Source of the DNA: Ophiura sarsii | Lineage: Eukaryota > Echinodermata > Ophiuroidea > Amphilepidida > Ophiuridae | Direction: 5' to 3' | Assembly (NCBI GenBank): GCA_035610835.1 | Contig: CM069455.1 | Span: 50,510,639-50,574,638, forward strand | DNA: 64,000 bases | Part shown: positions 1 to 10,100 of the stretch, piece after piece | Position numbering within the stretch: position 1 is the first letter of the stretch | How the letters are laid out: every line of letters starts with the position of its first letter | Translations under genes and position numbers: made by a program | The notes under the pieces: generated by a model | What the model was told of the DNA's origin: nothing | What the model saw: the letters and a program-made list of their open reading frames with translations, nothing else | The model's database searches: none

Positions 1-40
1 ACTCTCCATACTTATTTAGGGTGCTTTTTGAAAGTCCTTG

Positions 41-263
41 CACTGCAAAAAGTGCAGAACACATGACGCGTTCAGAACATGTTCACGGTGTGTTCTCCAG
101 GTGTTCCAGAACATGTTCAAAATGTAACAGATTTAGAACATGTTCTGAACGTGTTCTGGATATGTTCTGAACGTGTTCAGAACACATCAGAACATGTTCA
201 GAACATGATCAGAACATGTTCTATATCTGTTATATTTGAACACGTTCTGCAGTTTTTGCAGTG
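41..263. mobile_element. Short TIR element made of GAACATGTTC half-sites (copy 1)
   Basis: Ends are perfect 11-bp inverted repeats: CACTGCAAAAA at 41-51 and its complement ending at 263. The interior is a dense array of GAACATGTTC and one-mismatch variants: 75-84, 109-118, 136-145, 147-156, 169-178, 190-199, 201-210 and 212-221. Several are spaced exactly 11 bp apart. GAACATGTTC fits the p53-family half-site RRRCWWGYYY with no mismatch. There is no coding capacity; it is a non-autonomous element or satellite-like MITE. No clear target-site duplication was seen. Confidence 0.75.
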
Positions 264-1141
264 TGGACTTGGCCCGATACCCCTCTTGTAATGACCACTG
301 AACACCCCGGGCCAGGCTTTGATGTCTACATGTGTGAAAATATCTTATCGTGAAAATATTGGTTTTACAGTAAGCTACACAGATGCAATGTGAATCTAAC
401 TATCAGTATGACTCTGTATCTGACAAGACACATTTGTTAAAGTAAAAACATGTTTAGCGGCCTGACTTTTTCAAAAAAAAGGAAGGAGGAGGCCCTTTTC
501 TTCCCTTTTTAAAACCTTTTTGGTGGAGAATCGCCCCTATTAGCGATAAACTTTGCGAACCTCAATGCGGCGGTCAGGCCTCTTTAAATTGTATTTTATC
601 ATAGTTCTGAGGGCTTGTTTACCACAAAACTTGCTTAAAATGCTTATAAGAAAGAAGCAAAGCTGTTACAAACATCTCAAACTCTGAAACACCTGATCAA
701 AAACAGTTATGAATATGAAATAAAGAAAAGAAAAAGGAAAATTTAAGTAAACCAAAAAAAGGAAGCGGGAGGGGACGCTAAACGTGTTAATTTTATTTAT
801 CTGGCCTTGTATCCATCAGCTAGCCTGACTAAAAACATCTTACAGTAACTCATCCAATTTGGTACGAGTATCAATCCATGGAGACTAACGAAACATGTGC
901 CTGCCTAGGCTATCTACAACGTGATGAAAGTGTTATGTCAAATCACAGCACAATATATAGCTCTGAAAACAGACAGATTGATGGAAAATCCACCAATCTG
1001 CAGATTTTCTGATTTCGAGCTTTGGTGGAAGTACAATTACCTAAATTGAGCTTCTGCGGGAAAGAGGAAAGGAAGGGTGGTGTTAGTGGGGAGCGGGGGG
1101 AGTACACTTGAATGTTTAAACATTTTTAAATTAGGGCCTAA

Positions 1142-1498
1142 TTAAAGGTATATTATGTGATCTTTTCCAGGGGACGCCCTCAATCCTTGGAAGCAGGTTT
1201 TCTTGCAGATTTACTTTTCTGATCATAAATCATAAATATATTTTAAGTTACAGAGCGATACGATTCCTAATTACCTCAAAATCATGGTTTTAGAGTGAAT
1301 TTAGAGTAAAATTGGAAAATAGATTGTACCGTAGCGGTACAATCTAGTTTTTCAACCTCTTAAAACCATGATTTTGAAGTAATTAGGAATCGTATCGATC
1401 TGTAACTTAGAAGATCTTTATGATCAAAAATGCAAATCAGCAAGAAGGGCGCTGGATGGAGGGCGCTACTTGGAAAATATCACATAATATGCCTTTAA
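1142..1498. mobile_element. TTAA-flanked foldback MITE, AGGTATATTATGTGAT family (copy 1)
   Basis: A near-palindrome of about 350 bp. The left arm starts TTAAAGGTATATTATGTGAT and the right arm ends with its complement, both bounded by TTAA (1142-1145, 1495-1498). The centre is the small palindrome TTGTACCGTAGCGGTACAAT near 1324-1343. TTAA target-site duplication is the hallmark of piggyBac-type transposition. Related copies lie at 47609-47988 and 50446-50832, with an interrupted copy near 59095-59829. Confidence 0.8.
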
Positions 1499-1898
1499 TT
1501 ATGCAAATGAAAATTAGCCAAAAGCCAACATACGTTTTTAGCTCTTCAAGTGTACTACCCATGTACCAAGTTTCATCATCATAGCTCATCTCATCTATCC
1601 ACAAACTTTACTTGTATATTTTATGCATACATCATTAGACATAATTAGAAAATTACCTGGCAACTGGAATTCAAAAAAGAAATAAAATGAAAGATATAGT
1701 TTTTGTCAAAGATGTTGGTTTTATGCCCCTTTGACTTAGCATATCTCGGCAACAGAATGTCAGATTGAAATAAAAAGGGTAAAACATATTTGATTTTAAA
1801 GGAACTTTTGACTCGGCCAATAGAGCCACCTTAATTGACCGTTTCTATTGGTAAAAAAAGGTCGGCTGGTACCAATAATTAGAGTTAAGTTGCCCAGT

Positions 1899-2245
1899 CA
1901 CTGCAAAAACTACAGAAAACATCGAGGCGTAGAGAACACGTCAAGAACGCGTCTGGACGTACGTGTTAAAAAAATGTTACAGATTTAGAACATGTTCTGG
2001 CCGTTACAGATGTGTTCTTGATGTGATCTAGAAATGGCCCTTGAACACATGCAGAACACATGGTGATCCATCAAAAAATCTAGAACACCTACAGAATACA
2101 TTAGAACACATCTGAACATATAAACATGTTCTATATCTGTTACATTTGGACGCTTCCGACACATTCTGAACGTGTGTAGAACACGTCGGAATGTGTTCTG
2201 TGAAGCGTTCTGAAGCATCTGATGTGTTCTGTAGTTTTTGCACTC
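1899..2245. mobile_element. Half-site TIR element (copy 2, diverged)
   Basis: Begins CACTGCAAAAACT like copy 1 and ends TTTTTGCACTC, a decayed version of the same end. Interior motifs include GAACATGTTC at 1988-1997 and AAACATGTTC at 2122-2131, plus many degenerate GAACAC/GTGTTC half-sites. It shares the ATATCTGTTA segment of copy 1. More diverged and longer than copy 1. Confidence 0.65.
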
Positions 2246-2293
2246 TCATTGTGATGATGACATTGATCAGCCAAATCTCAAAATAGTTTGATG

Positions 2294-2886
2294 CAGCCAG
2301 CAGGGAGGTCACGCTGCGTGTCAGATTTTGTTATACGCAAGAAAACAATGGAGTATCAGTGACTGCAATATATGCTAGAAATAGCTTCGGAAAATGGTAT
2401 ATTTTGGCATCTCAAAAACTGAGAAACGAGTTAAAAATCATGTAGAATTTTAGAGGAGGGTTATTAGCATCTGCAGAACGGTAAAATGTATAGTATTAAA
2501 CACGTTTTGTGACCAAATTTCTGTCGTAAAATGTTGGAAAATTCACGTTTTGAAAATCTGTGGTCTTCGAAATTACAGGAATCCTAACTCATTCTAAACC
2601 TCACCAAATCATGAAATGAACCCTCGTCTACAAAAAAGTCCATGTACGTATTGCTCTATCTGCTTGGAGATACTGCAAAGACCACGCAAACATCATAGCT
2701 TCATACAACGGAATGAAATCCGCCATAGAGATTACATAGCGAAAATCATAGTCAGTCCTCTGTGTAGGGAGTGTTGACAAAAGCAAGGTCGTTTGGCTAT
2801 TGTGTTTGTGCATGTTTGTGACGACTGACCCGTTTAACAATCTTCATAGCTTTCATATAGGGCTTGGGTGACCTAACTATTGACTG
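2294..2886 (-). repeat. 593-bp dispersed repeat, inverted partner at 22937-23551
   Basis: The segment from the CAGCCAGCAGGGAGGTCACG end to the GACCTAACTATTGACTG end reads as the reverse complement of 22937-23551, with scattered substitutions and small indels. No long ORF, and no terminal repeats seen. It may be a fragment of a larger unrecognised transposon or an old duplication. Confidence 0.75.
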
Positions 2887-2943
2887 GATGTGACTTTATA
2901 TATAGCGTCCTATCTTGTAAGCCAATCTTGTATGTCATCAGCC

Positions 2944-3094
2944 TTAACACTTTCCATGTGGCAGGCGTCTGCAGACGACATTCCAAAATGTCACAAAATT
3001 ATTCAAGAATGAGATAGACTTTGACAATTGGGAAAGGTTTCTGAATAATCTGTTTTGTATACGGTAAAACGAATAGCTTCGTGGAAAGTGTTCA
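2944..3094. mobile_element. CACTTTCC TTAA-MITE, internally deleted copy
   Basis: Left end TTAACACTTTCCATGTGGCA and right end GTGGAAAGTGTTCA match the full copies (about 245 bp), but the middle is missing, leaving about 150 bp. The deletion joins the CAAAATGTCACAAAA arm directly to the GAGATAGACTTTG arm. Confidence 0.8.
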
Positions 3095-3436
3095 GTAACA
3101 TTTCTTGAGACAATGTTCGTTTTGGCAAGAGGAATAGTCAGTTCTGTTCTACAGGTCCACTTGTTCCGGCTTTAATGTATCTGTCTTATTGTCATACAAA
3201 TCTGAATAAATGAATGTGAAAGAGAAATTTGATTGAAAATTAAAATATAATGTGATAACATTAAGAAAGCTGAACAACCCTAACCTTCCTTCCGCAATGC
3301 TACAAATTACTACACTGCTAGGTTCTGGTAGAGCACAACTCCCTGGCAAATCAGATTTTCCAGCTGATTCTGTTTGCGCAATCAGTTAAATGCCGGAGGA
3401 CTTCCATGCACAACCGGGCTCTGGCGCAGCCGATTC

Positions 3437-3470
3437 CCCCCCCCCCTCCCCCCCCCCCCCCCCCCCCTCC
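3437..3470. repeat. Poly-C run (poly-G on the other strand)
   Basis: About 34 bases of almost pure C. The Gly-rich or Pro-rich reading frames crossing it are artefacts of the run. Confidence 0.9.
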
Positions 3471-4140
3471 ACCCACCCAAAAAAGAAAAAGAAATTGACC
3501 CGTTTTTCGCCCCTGGGAGTTAAGGTTAAAGAGCAATGGAACTGGAAAAGAAGACGACAAATTTGCAGGAATACATACAACACCTTAGTTGATTCTTGAA
3601 TAAGATAATCTGAATAGACAATCATATGGCTTTGTCCAAAAGGTTTCAAATCCCAGGGAACAGAATGTCTTACATTTGACATCTTTATCCTGAGAATTGA
3701 ATCGATCCTATCTCTCCATCTGTACTTCCCAATCCTATGTCATCAGTGTATACAGAACATGGTATTGTCGTCCGTATACATTATCACTATCTTGATGATG
3801 GCCTAGATAATCCCAGCGCCAGCGATATACGCTTAAGATTGAATGCGCCAACATTTTTTCGCAGTATGTGTTTGTTATGCGTAGAGCGTTTCTTGTTGAT
3901 CAGGAGAGGCACTGTAAAACAACTTAATTTCGTCAACTTTTTGCGGCAATTCAATTTCACTAATTTATATCATCTTCCTATATATAACCATTATAAATAA
4001 TATCGTTGGCGGCAATTTAATTGAATTTTTCATTTAATTAATTGTTTACCCACTGCCAATGTTAAAGATTTCCTTTAATTCAATGCTTTCTATCTGTGAT
4101 TTGCTGTGGAATATATCTATGCATTTTGATGTACGCATAA

Positions 4141-4484
4141 GGCCCTTTCCAATTGATTTTGAGTTTCCTGTGGCCACCCGTGTGAGAATTACAATTAAAA
4201 AAAAAAATTCCCCTTTAAAATTAGGATTTTCCCCTTTAAAATTACTTTCAATCAACTTTATTTGCTACTTTACGACTTTAATCATATCTGCTATGATTAT
4301 TACTTGGGTATCAAATTAATCATACTTGAAAAACAATTGAAAGAGTCCTCGATATAAGGGTAGTGAAATTGGTTGCTCCACAAAATAATTTGTTTCAAAA
4401 TAAATTTAAAATAATATAAAAAAAAAATTGATTTTTTTTGGTTTAAACCTGCAACAGGAAACTCAAAATCAATTGTGAAGAACC
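4141..4484. mobile_element. TAA-flanked MITE, GGCCCTTCACAATT family (copy 1)
   Basis: Inverted ends GGCCCTTTCCAATTGATTTT and the complement of CAATTGTGAAGAACC, flanked by TAA at 4138-4140 and 4485-4487. A second copy at 20184-20607 is flanked by TTA on both sides. A 3-bp TWA duplication is characteristic of PIF/Harbinger elements, so that assignment is reasonable but rests only on duplication length. Confidence 0.75.
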
Positions 4485-5684
4485 TAAGGAAAGCTTCATG
4501 GTTGGGTTCCTGTAAATTCCAAAGAACTTCAAACATGTATTGTTTTTAAGAGAAAACGCACATTGAGTTGATGTTATCACAGAAAAGAGTGATTTACCAT
4601 TGGAAAATAATGTTTAGGTCAAACATGTTTTGCCAACCTGATTTTCACATACTAATATTATTAATTCTGGACAAATCTAAATCCAGGACAAATGTTTTTG
4701 AATGTAAAACATTATTTGCATGCATACTAAGAGTATACATACTCAAATCCATTTGTATATTTTATAGACTATTGTGTTTTACTATTTTTTTAGTTCTTAG
4801 ATCAAAATTTGTTCCTAATGTCCATTTTATGTTATGAAAGAAATCTCAAACATGCCATAAATTGTTTGGAGTGTTATGAAATGGACAGAAATTGTGAGTT
4901 TGCAAAAAAATATTAATTTTGATTTAATTGCATGGATGCGTCGTTTGGGGTATTGTCACTGTAGGAACTATATGGTCCAATAAATTGACCAATGTAAATA
5001 GAAAGTGAACAACATATTTTTACCCAATTTTGAAAAACAAATATTTGTTTGTGTGACACGGCTGTTTGACTGTCCGATTTATGATTAAAGTTATGGAATA
5101 AAAAAAGATTACATAGTGGCACAGTTATGGTTTGACCTGATTTAGGTAGCGCTAATGAATACGATTATACAGTGAAAATTTCACGAAAATTGTAGGAGCC
5201 ATTTTTAAATTATCGGCATTTTCTACTTAACACATTTTACATGTAACTCTATGGGAAATGTGGCCGATGAGGGCGCTATTACAGTAAATAATAATATTCA
5301 AAGCTCTATTTCTCAGAAATGGCACCAACAAATGTTCTGAAATTTCTACAAAAGATGGCCAGTATATTCAGGTACTTGAATAAGTTAAAACCAGAACCGG
5401 GCCAGCAAGTTACGGTGTTCTCAGAATAAAACGGACACATTATGTGGGATCAAACAGCCATGGTGAAAGACAAAAGTATTAGCAGTTTGAATAGTATTGC
5501 TCCGTGTTTCAATTTCAAATGGGATTCGATATTTCAATATCTCATTAAAGGACATCTGATTTGATGTTTGGGTGTGTTTACAAGTCTAATAAACCCACTG
5601 TTTTTTATTTGTGTATAGGGTGTGTGTATTGTCACATAGCGTCCGTCTTATCAAAGTATAAAACTCCAACCATAAAGGAATTCA

Positions 5685-6412
5685 GCCTTTTTATGGCAAA
5701 AGAATGTATCTTATATATAAACTGCTCACAAAAAGTATCGTAACACTTAGAAATGATCCAATATATAACGGCTCGAAAAGGTATGCATTAATCGAAGCTA
5801 ATAACCAAGTGCATAATTTTGTTCTGCGTATTTTGACACGTCAATCGTTGAGATACGATGTTGCGGAGCGGAGTTATTGTCATTTCAATGATCGTGGGTC
5901 CAGTTTCCAAGGTGACACTCATCCCTATTGAAAATCACGAATCTGAACATTCTAAACAGTAATGCAAACCTCTTTGTATAGGGTGATTGTCACTTTGGAA
6001 ACTGGACCCACGACCATTGAAATGACAATAACTCCGCTCTGCAACATCGTATCTCATCGATCGAGGTGTCAAAATACGCAGAACAAAATTATGCACTTGG
6101 TTATTAGCTTCGATTTATGCATACCCTTTCGAGCCGTTATATATTGGATCATTTCTAAGTGTTACGATACTTTTTGTGAGCAGTTTAGTTTCCTAACAGT
6201 ATACTTCCTTTTAACATAATCAGATCAAAGTTAGCTTTTTTTCTCCATAAATCATGTAGTGGTAAAAGGCAGTTTATTACTTGTATTGTCTTTACAAGTT
6301 GCAACCTTTTCCTAAATGAGGATTATTGAACCAAGTTAACACAATCCATGTTAAAAGGAAGCATATCATTAGGAAAGTACATATAAGATACATCCTTTTG
6401 CCATAAAAGGGC
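5685..6412. mobile_element. Host MITE (CCTTTTATGGCAAAAGAATG ends), interrupted by a second MITE
   Basis: The left end CCTTTTTATGGCAAAAGAAT and the complementary right end bound an element whose left arm is split by the foldback at 5720-6185. The rest of the host resumes at GTTTCCTAACAGTATACTTC and matches the copy at 37580-38280, which is itself interrupted by a different MITE. Confidence 0.8.
5720..6185. mobile_element. Near-perfect foldback MITE, mariner/Tc1-type, nested
   Basis: A 466-bp palindrome. Left end AACTGCTCACAAAAAGTATC and its complement at the right end are flanked by TA at 5718-5719 and 6186-6187. The two arms of about 210 bp pair almost without mismatch around a short spacer near 5925-5980. 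TA duplication and the sequence of the ends fit Tc1/mariner-type mobilisation. The high arm identity implies recent insertion. RNA through it would form a long hairpin. Confidence 0.85.
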
Positions 6413-6632
6413 CGAGTTGCCCTCTTCTCCGTTGTGGTATCAGAGTGTATGTTCTAGCAATTGTAACTTAATCCATTGGTGGAAGTTTTTGTGCCATCAA
6501 ACACCATATACTCTCTTGGTGGTTCGTAATCCTAATGCTTTTTGGCCTTTTGCTGGCATATAACTGGTAGTTCACACCTTGTTGCTAATTATGACATGTT
6601 TTGGATAAGTGTACTTCCAAATATGTTTTGCT

Positions 6633-6830
6633 ATAGTCTATCCATCTCTAGACAGTGACGTATCTGCGTATTCTACTACTTGCAGTACATAAACGTGCAC
6701 GGCTACTCAAGGCGCTGGTGGGGTGCTGGCGTATACACACGAGCGTTGAAAGATGGAAGATACCTGTGTGTGCGTAAAAAGCTGCTTCTGTAAAGTTACG
6801 TCACTGTCCAGTTGAAGATAAATAGAGAAT
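6633..6830. mobile_element. GACAGTGACGTA MITE (copy 1)
   Basis: About 200 bp with inverted ends around CTCTAGACAGTGACGTA and TTACGTCACTGTCCAG. The core contains ACACACGAGCGTTGAAAGAT, also found in the copy at 39880-40070. The third copy is at 40955-41483. Confidence 0.75.
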
Positions 6831-6856
6831 AGTATGTTTTCCTCTTTCTCGGTGTT

Positions 6857-6880
6857 GGGGGGGGGGGGGGGGGGGGGGGG
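6857..6880. repeat. 24-base poly-G run
   Basis: Uninterrupted G run, about 115 bases upstream of exon 1. Confidence 0.95.
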
Positions 6881-6997
6881 AAGTTAATCAGCTTGACCTT
6901 AAGTATTGCAAATAGCCACTACTTACATTGCTTAAATAATCACCAAACATTTAATATTTCATATACTCATCTATGCCTCAATTTGCTCATTTTAAAG

Positions 6998-7150
6998 GTG
7001 CTGACGAAACCGTAGAGAAATCGCCAAAAACGAAGACAGGTCGGAGTAAAAGCCTGACCAAAGGAGTGCTCAAACTCTTCAAATCAGGGAAATCATCGGA
7101 CAAGACTGCTGCAACTATGGCTGCACCACAAAAACAACCTCCAGCAGATG
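6998..7150 (+). CDS. SASH1: SASH1-like exon 1 of window: basic Lys/Ser segment
   Basis: 153 nt between an acceptor (TTTTAAAG) and a strong donor (GTAAGT). It enters two bases into a codon and leaves one base into the next (G|GT Gly). It encodes 51 residues rich in Lys, Ser and Thr, with the motif SLTKGVLKLFKSGKSS. Basic, phosphorylatable segments like this occur in the N-terminal half of vertebrate SASH1 and SASH3, but the identity here rests on frame continuity with later exons. Upstream exons were not found, so the start codon is unknown; the ATG at 6973 lies before the acceptor and is not proposed as a start. A 22-base G run begins 22 bases after the donor. Confidence 0.7.
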
Positions 7151-10100
7151 GTAAGTCGGTGGTAGCCCCTGAGGGGGGGGGGGGGGGGGGGGGGACACTC
7201 AGATACTTTTTGGTAGGGATAATGCTACCAGGAAAATGAAAATTGACCCCAAAATTTACTAATTTTCGGGGGGAAATGATGGACCCATATGTAGATGGTG
7301 GCACATCCCCGTGACCTTATATCCACTAAGGTAGGACTCATACAGGGTGTCTCAAAAAAAACCGTGCACGTGTTTACCCAACTTATTGACCATGAACTTC
7401 TAATATTTGGTGTAACAACTGTATACATATTGATAGACCAAACACTTAGCTTTCATATGCTGTTTATTTCATCTAATTTGGTTTTAAAAATCCTAAGATA
7501 TGATCAATTAACTAAAGCTACCTAAAATCGAAGTTGTGCCACTTTTACGGAAAGAATGCTTAAGATAAGCATTAAAACCCTCGTCTTCTTAAGGGAGGGT
7601 GACCGCCGATTGCGCTAGAACGCAAAAAACAGTGACCTAGGGCGTCTAGGTGATCGCTTTTACATTCTCTGCGCTCACTTTGACGAAAACAAATTGAGGC
7701 TGCCACCTTACCCGCGGGTAGGGTAAGCCGTCAAAGTCCGATAGTAGGGGGGTGGTTGCCACCTTACAAAAAAAAAAAAAAATCGCCATTTTGAAAAATA
7801 TTTTTATTGAATGTTCCTGAAATATTTTAGCATGGGCCTATGTTAGAAACACCATTTCCATCACTTATAAGCAAAAAACTGGGTGAAATTCCGATATTTA
7901 GAACTTTTTTGGCGAAGATTTCTATGATATTTCACTGTCCATCGAATACGGCGGGATTTTGAGGTCGGCCATGTTTGGTGACGTCATTGTGACGTCATGC
8001 GTGGGATATTTGTACTTGTTTTAGTATGTATGGATAGAGGGAACCTCTAGCTATAACATGGTACCCAAATAAGCATACACTACATTTTGGATTGGATTTT
8101 GTTAGAGGGTGGTAACCCCGGTGGTAACAACCCCCATCTCCGGAGTAACCCTTTCTATTCATTGCAAACTGTAAAGTGGCACAAAATCGACTTTAGGTAG
8201 CTTTAGTTAATTGGTCATATTTCAAGATTGACACAACCAAATCAGATGAAATAAACGGAATATGAAAGCTAACCGTTATGGCTATCAATATGTATACAAT
8301 TGTTACACCAAATTCTATAAGTTCACGGTCAATAAGCTGGGTAAACACGTGCACGGTTTTTTTTTGAGACACCCTGTATACTGTAAAAGTCAATATTTTC
8401 GCGATAAGATATTTTCACGAAAATGGTAATAACAGGCATTTCGCGATTTTTTATTTTCGCGAATTTCAACATTTGTGAACATAAGTCAATGGAAGTCAAT
8501 AATTTTCGCGAGTTTATATTTTCGCGGATGAGGATTGATTCGCGAAATTCGCGAAAATAAAAACCTCGCGAAAATTTCTACTTTTACAGTATGTGATGCA
8601 GCACATCAATTCAAAAGGGGGACTGTGCAGCTGTGTATTTTTCAAGATATAGATGAAAACAGACAGAAAGAAATTAGAATTTAAGAGTCATTTCCACTCG
8701 TAAAATTTGAATGCCTTGATCAATTTGGATAAATGGTGTGTCATTTTAAAGGTTAGAAAATGTACTGAGAGCACACATTATAAACTCAAAATTGATGTCA
8801 CCTGCATGCAAAGCCCCCTCCCCTTTTTGATGTGCTTCATCACATCAAGTCTAGTGCTGTACATTATAAAAACACAGTGAAACGTTGTCCTTAACCCCCT
8901 GAGAACTGCCGGCCGATTGGTTAAAAAGATGGATACATCATTTATTGCACCAATGAGAGACATTGTTAGAATAATTGTATCCGTGATAAAGATGGGAGTG
9001 AAATATTTTACAAGCTGCATTTTAATTGGCTATTCAAATGAGTATATATTGCAATAAACCAATCAGAACCACTGTAAGATACAGGTAGACCCCCAGGGGG
9101 TTAAACCATGGCAAGAATGAGATATTTGTTGAGCGAAATACATATTTATGGATATATTGAAATTGCCAGAACATGAAAATGTAGCCACAACATGCAAGTA
9201 ACCACGCATATCATAGCCATATGTTTCCAATTTCATACTCATGCCTAGTGATGAACCAATCACAGTTACTCATATCCTTATCCATTATCAGTCTATACCC
9301 AGGGGGTAGGGGAAGTGGGGGGAACCTTGGTACAAATAGATTTAGGGTGACATGCTGTATAATAATACAAAATACTTATAGAGCGCCTTACAACAATTTC
9401 TCAAAGCACTCTATTTGTATACAATCCAAAAGATGGACTGTATCTTTTTGCCCTTGGTGGTAAGTTTTTATTTTGTTTTAATGATGTACATTAATTAGCG
9501 AATAAAGGTATTGTTTTTAAATCGTACCCGTGTAATATTGTCTGATATAACAGGATTGTCTAAAATCAATACCTTTACTCTCATTCTTAAATAGTCATAC
9601 TCCATATCTTTCGATCCTGTAGAACTTGGTCACTTTTTGATATTTTGTCGCTGTTCTGTCAAAACCTTGTATGTTTTTCCGGTCCCTCAGCATGTATAAA
9701 GTATAACTGCCCAACGGTTATGCATAGTAAGTGTTGATTTATACATGTTCAGGGGCAAGACCACTTAACAAGGTTTTTATAGATGTGTTTTGGCCTTTGA
9801 ACATGTGTAGAGTAGACTACCTAAAGGTTATGCTTAGGAAGTATTACTGTATACATGCTGAAGGGCAGGATGGAGGTACGAGGTTCTGACAGAACAGCGT
9901 CGATTTGACATACTTCCACTGTATACTTTTGTACTAAGATAGAGAGATGTTATCACACAGTCAAGAGATTGCGATAAAATCATAATGCGATTCATTACAT
10001 AGGGTTATTATACACTGGATGATGCACACTGAATGTGATAGCCAAGCATAAACCAGTAGGCTATTGCATTGATTCTCCTTACTCCCTATGAAAGAGAAGT

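Larger units (their letters stand above)
1..6997. other. 5' flank or upstream intron, repeat-filled
   Basis: No exon could be supported here. The next upstream SASH1 exon should end one base into a codon, and I did not find a convincing one. The stretch holds two p53-half-site elements (41-263, 1899-2245), a TTAA foldback (1142-1498), a 593-bp repeat found again inverted near 23 kb (2294-2886), a deleted CACTTTCC MITE (2944-3094), a poly-C run (about 3437-3470), a TAA-flanked MITE (4141-4484), a nested pair of MITEs (5685-6412) and a GACAGTGACGTA MITE (about 6633-6830). I see nothing recognisable in 264-1141, 1499-1898, 3095-4140 apart from the C run, or 4485-5684. Confidence 0.7.

Noticed and set aside
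64..240. Glucocorticoid/androgen response elements
   Set aside because: Half-sites AGAACA/TGTTCT are present, but not with the 3-base spacing those receptors need; the p53 consensus fits better.
3351..3682. Gly-rich or Pro-rich proteins over homopolymer runs
   Set aside because: Frames across 3437-3470, 6987-7304, 11581-11988, 21098-21425, 37446-37733 and similar runs exist only because G/C runs read as Gly or Pro on every frame.
6973..7239. ATG at 6973 as the SASH1 start, with read-through past 7150
   Set aside because: It lies before the AAAG acceptor, and the frame beyond 7150 runs into the poly-G tract; the GTAAGT donor and phase fit to exon 2 are better.
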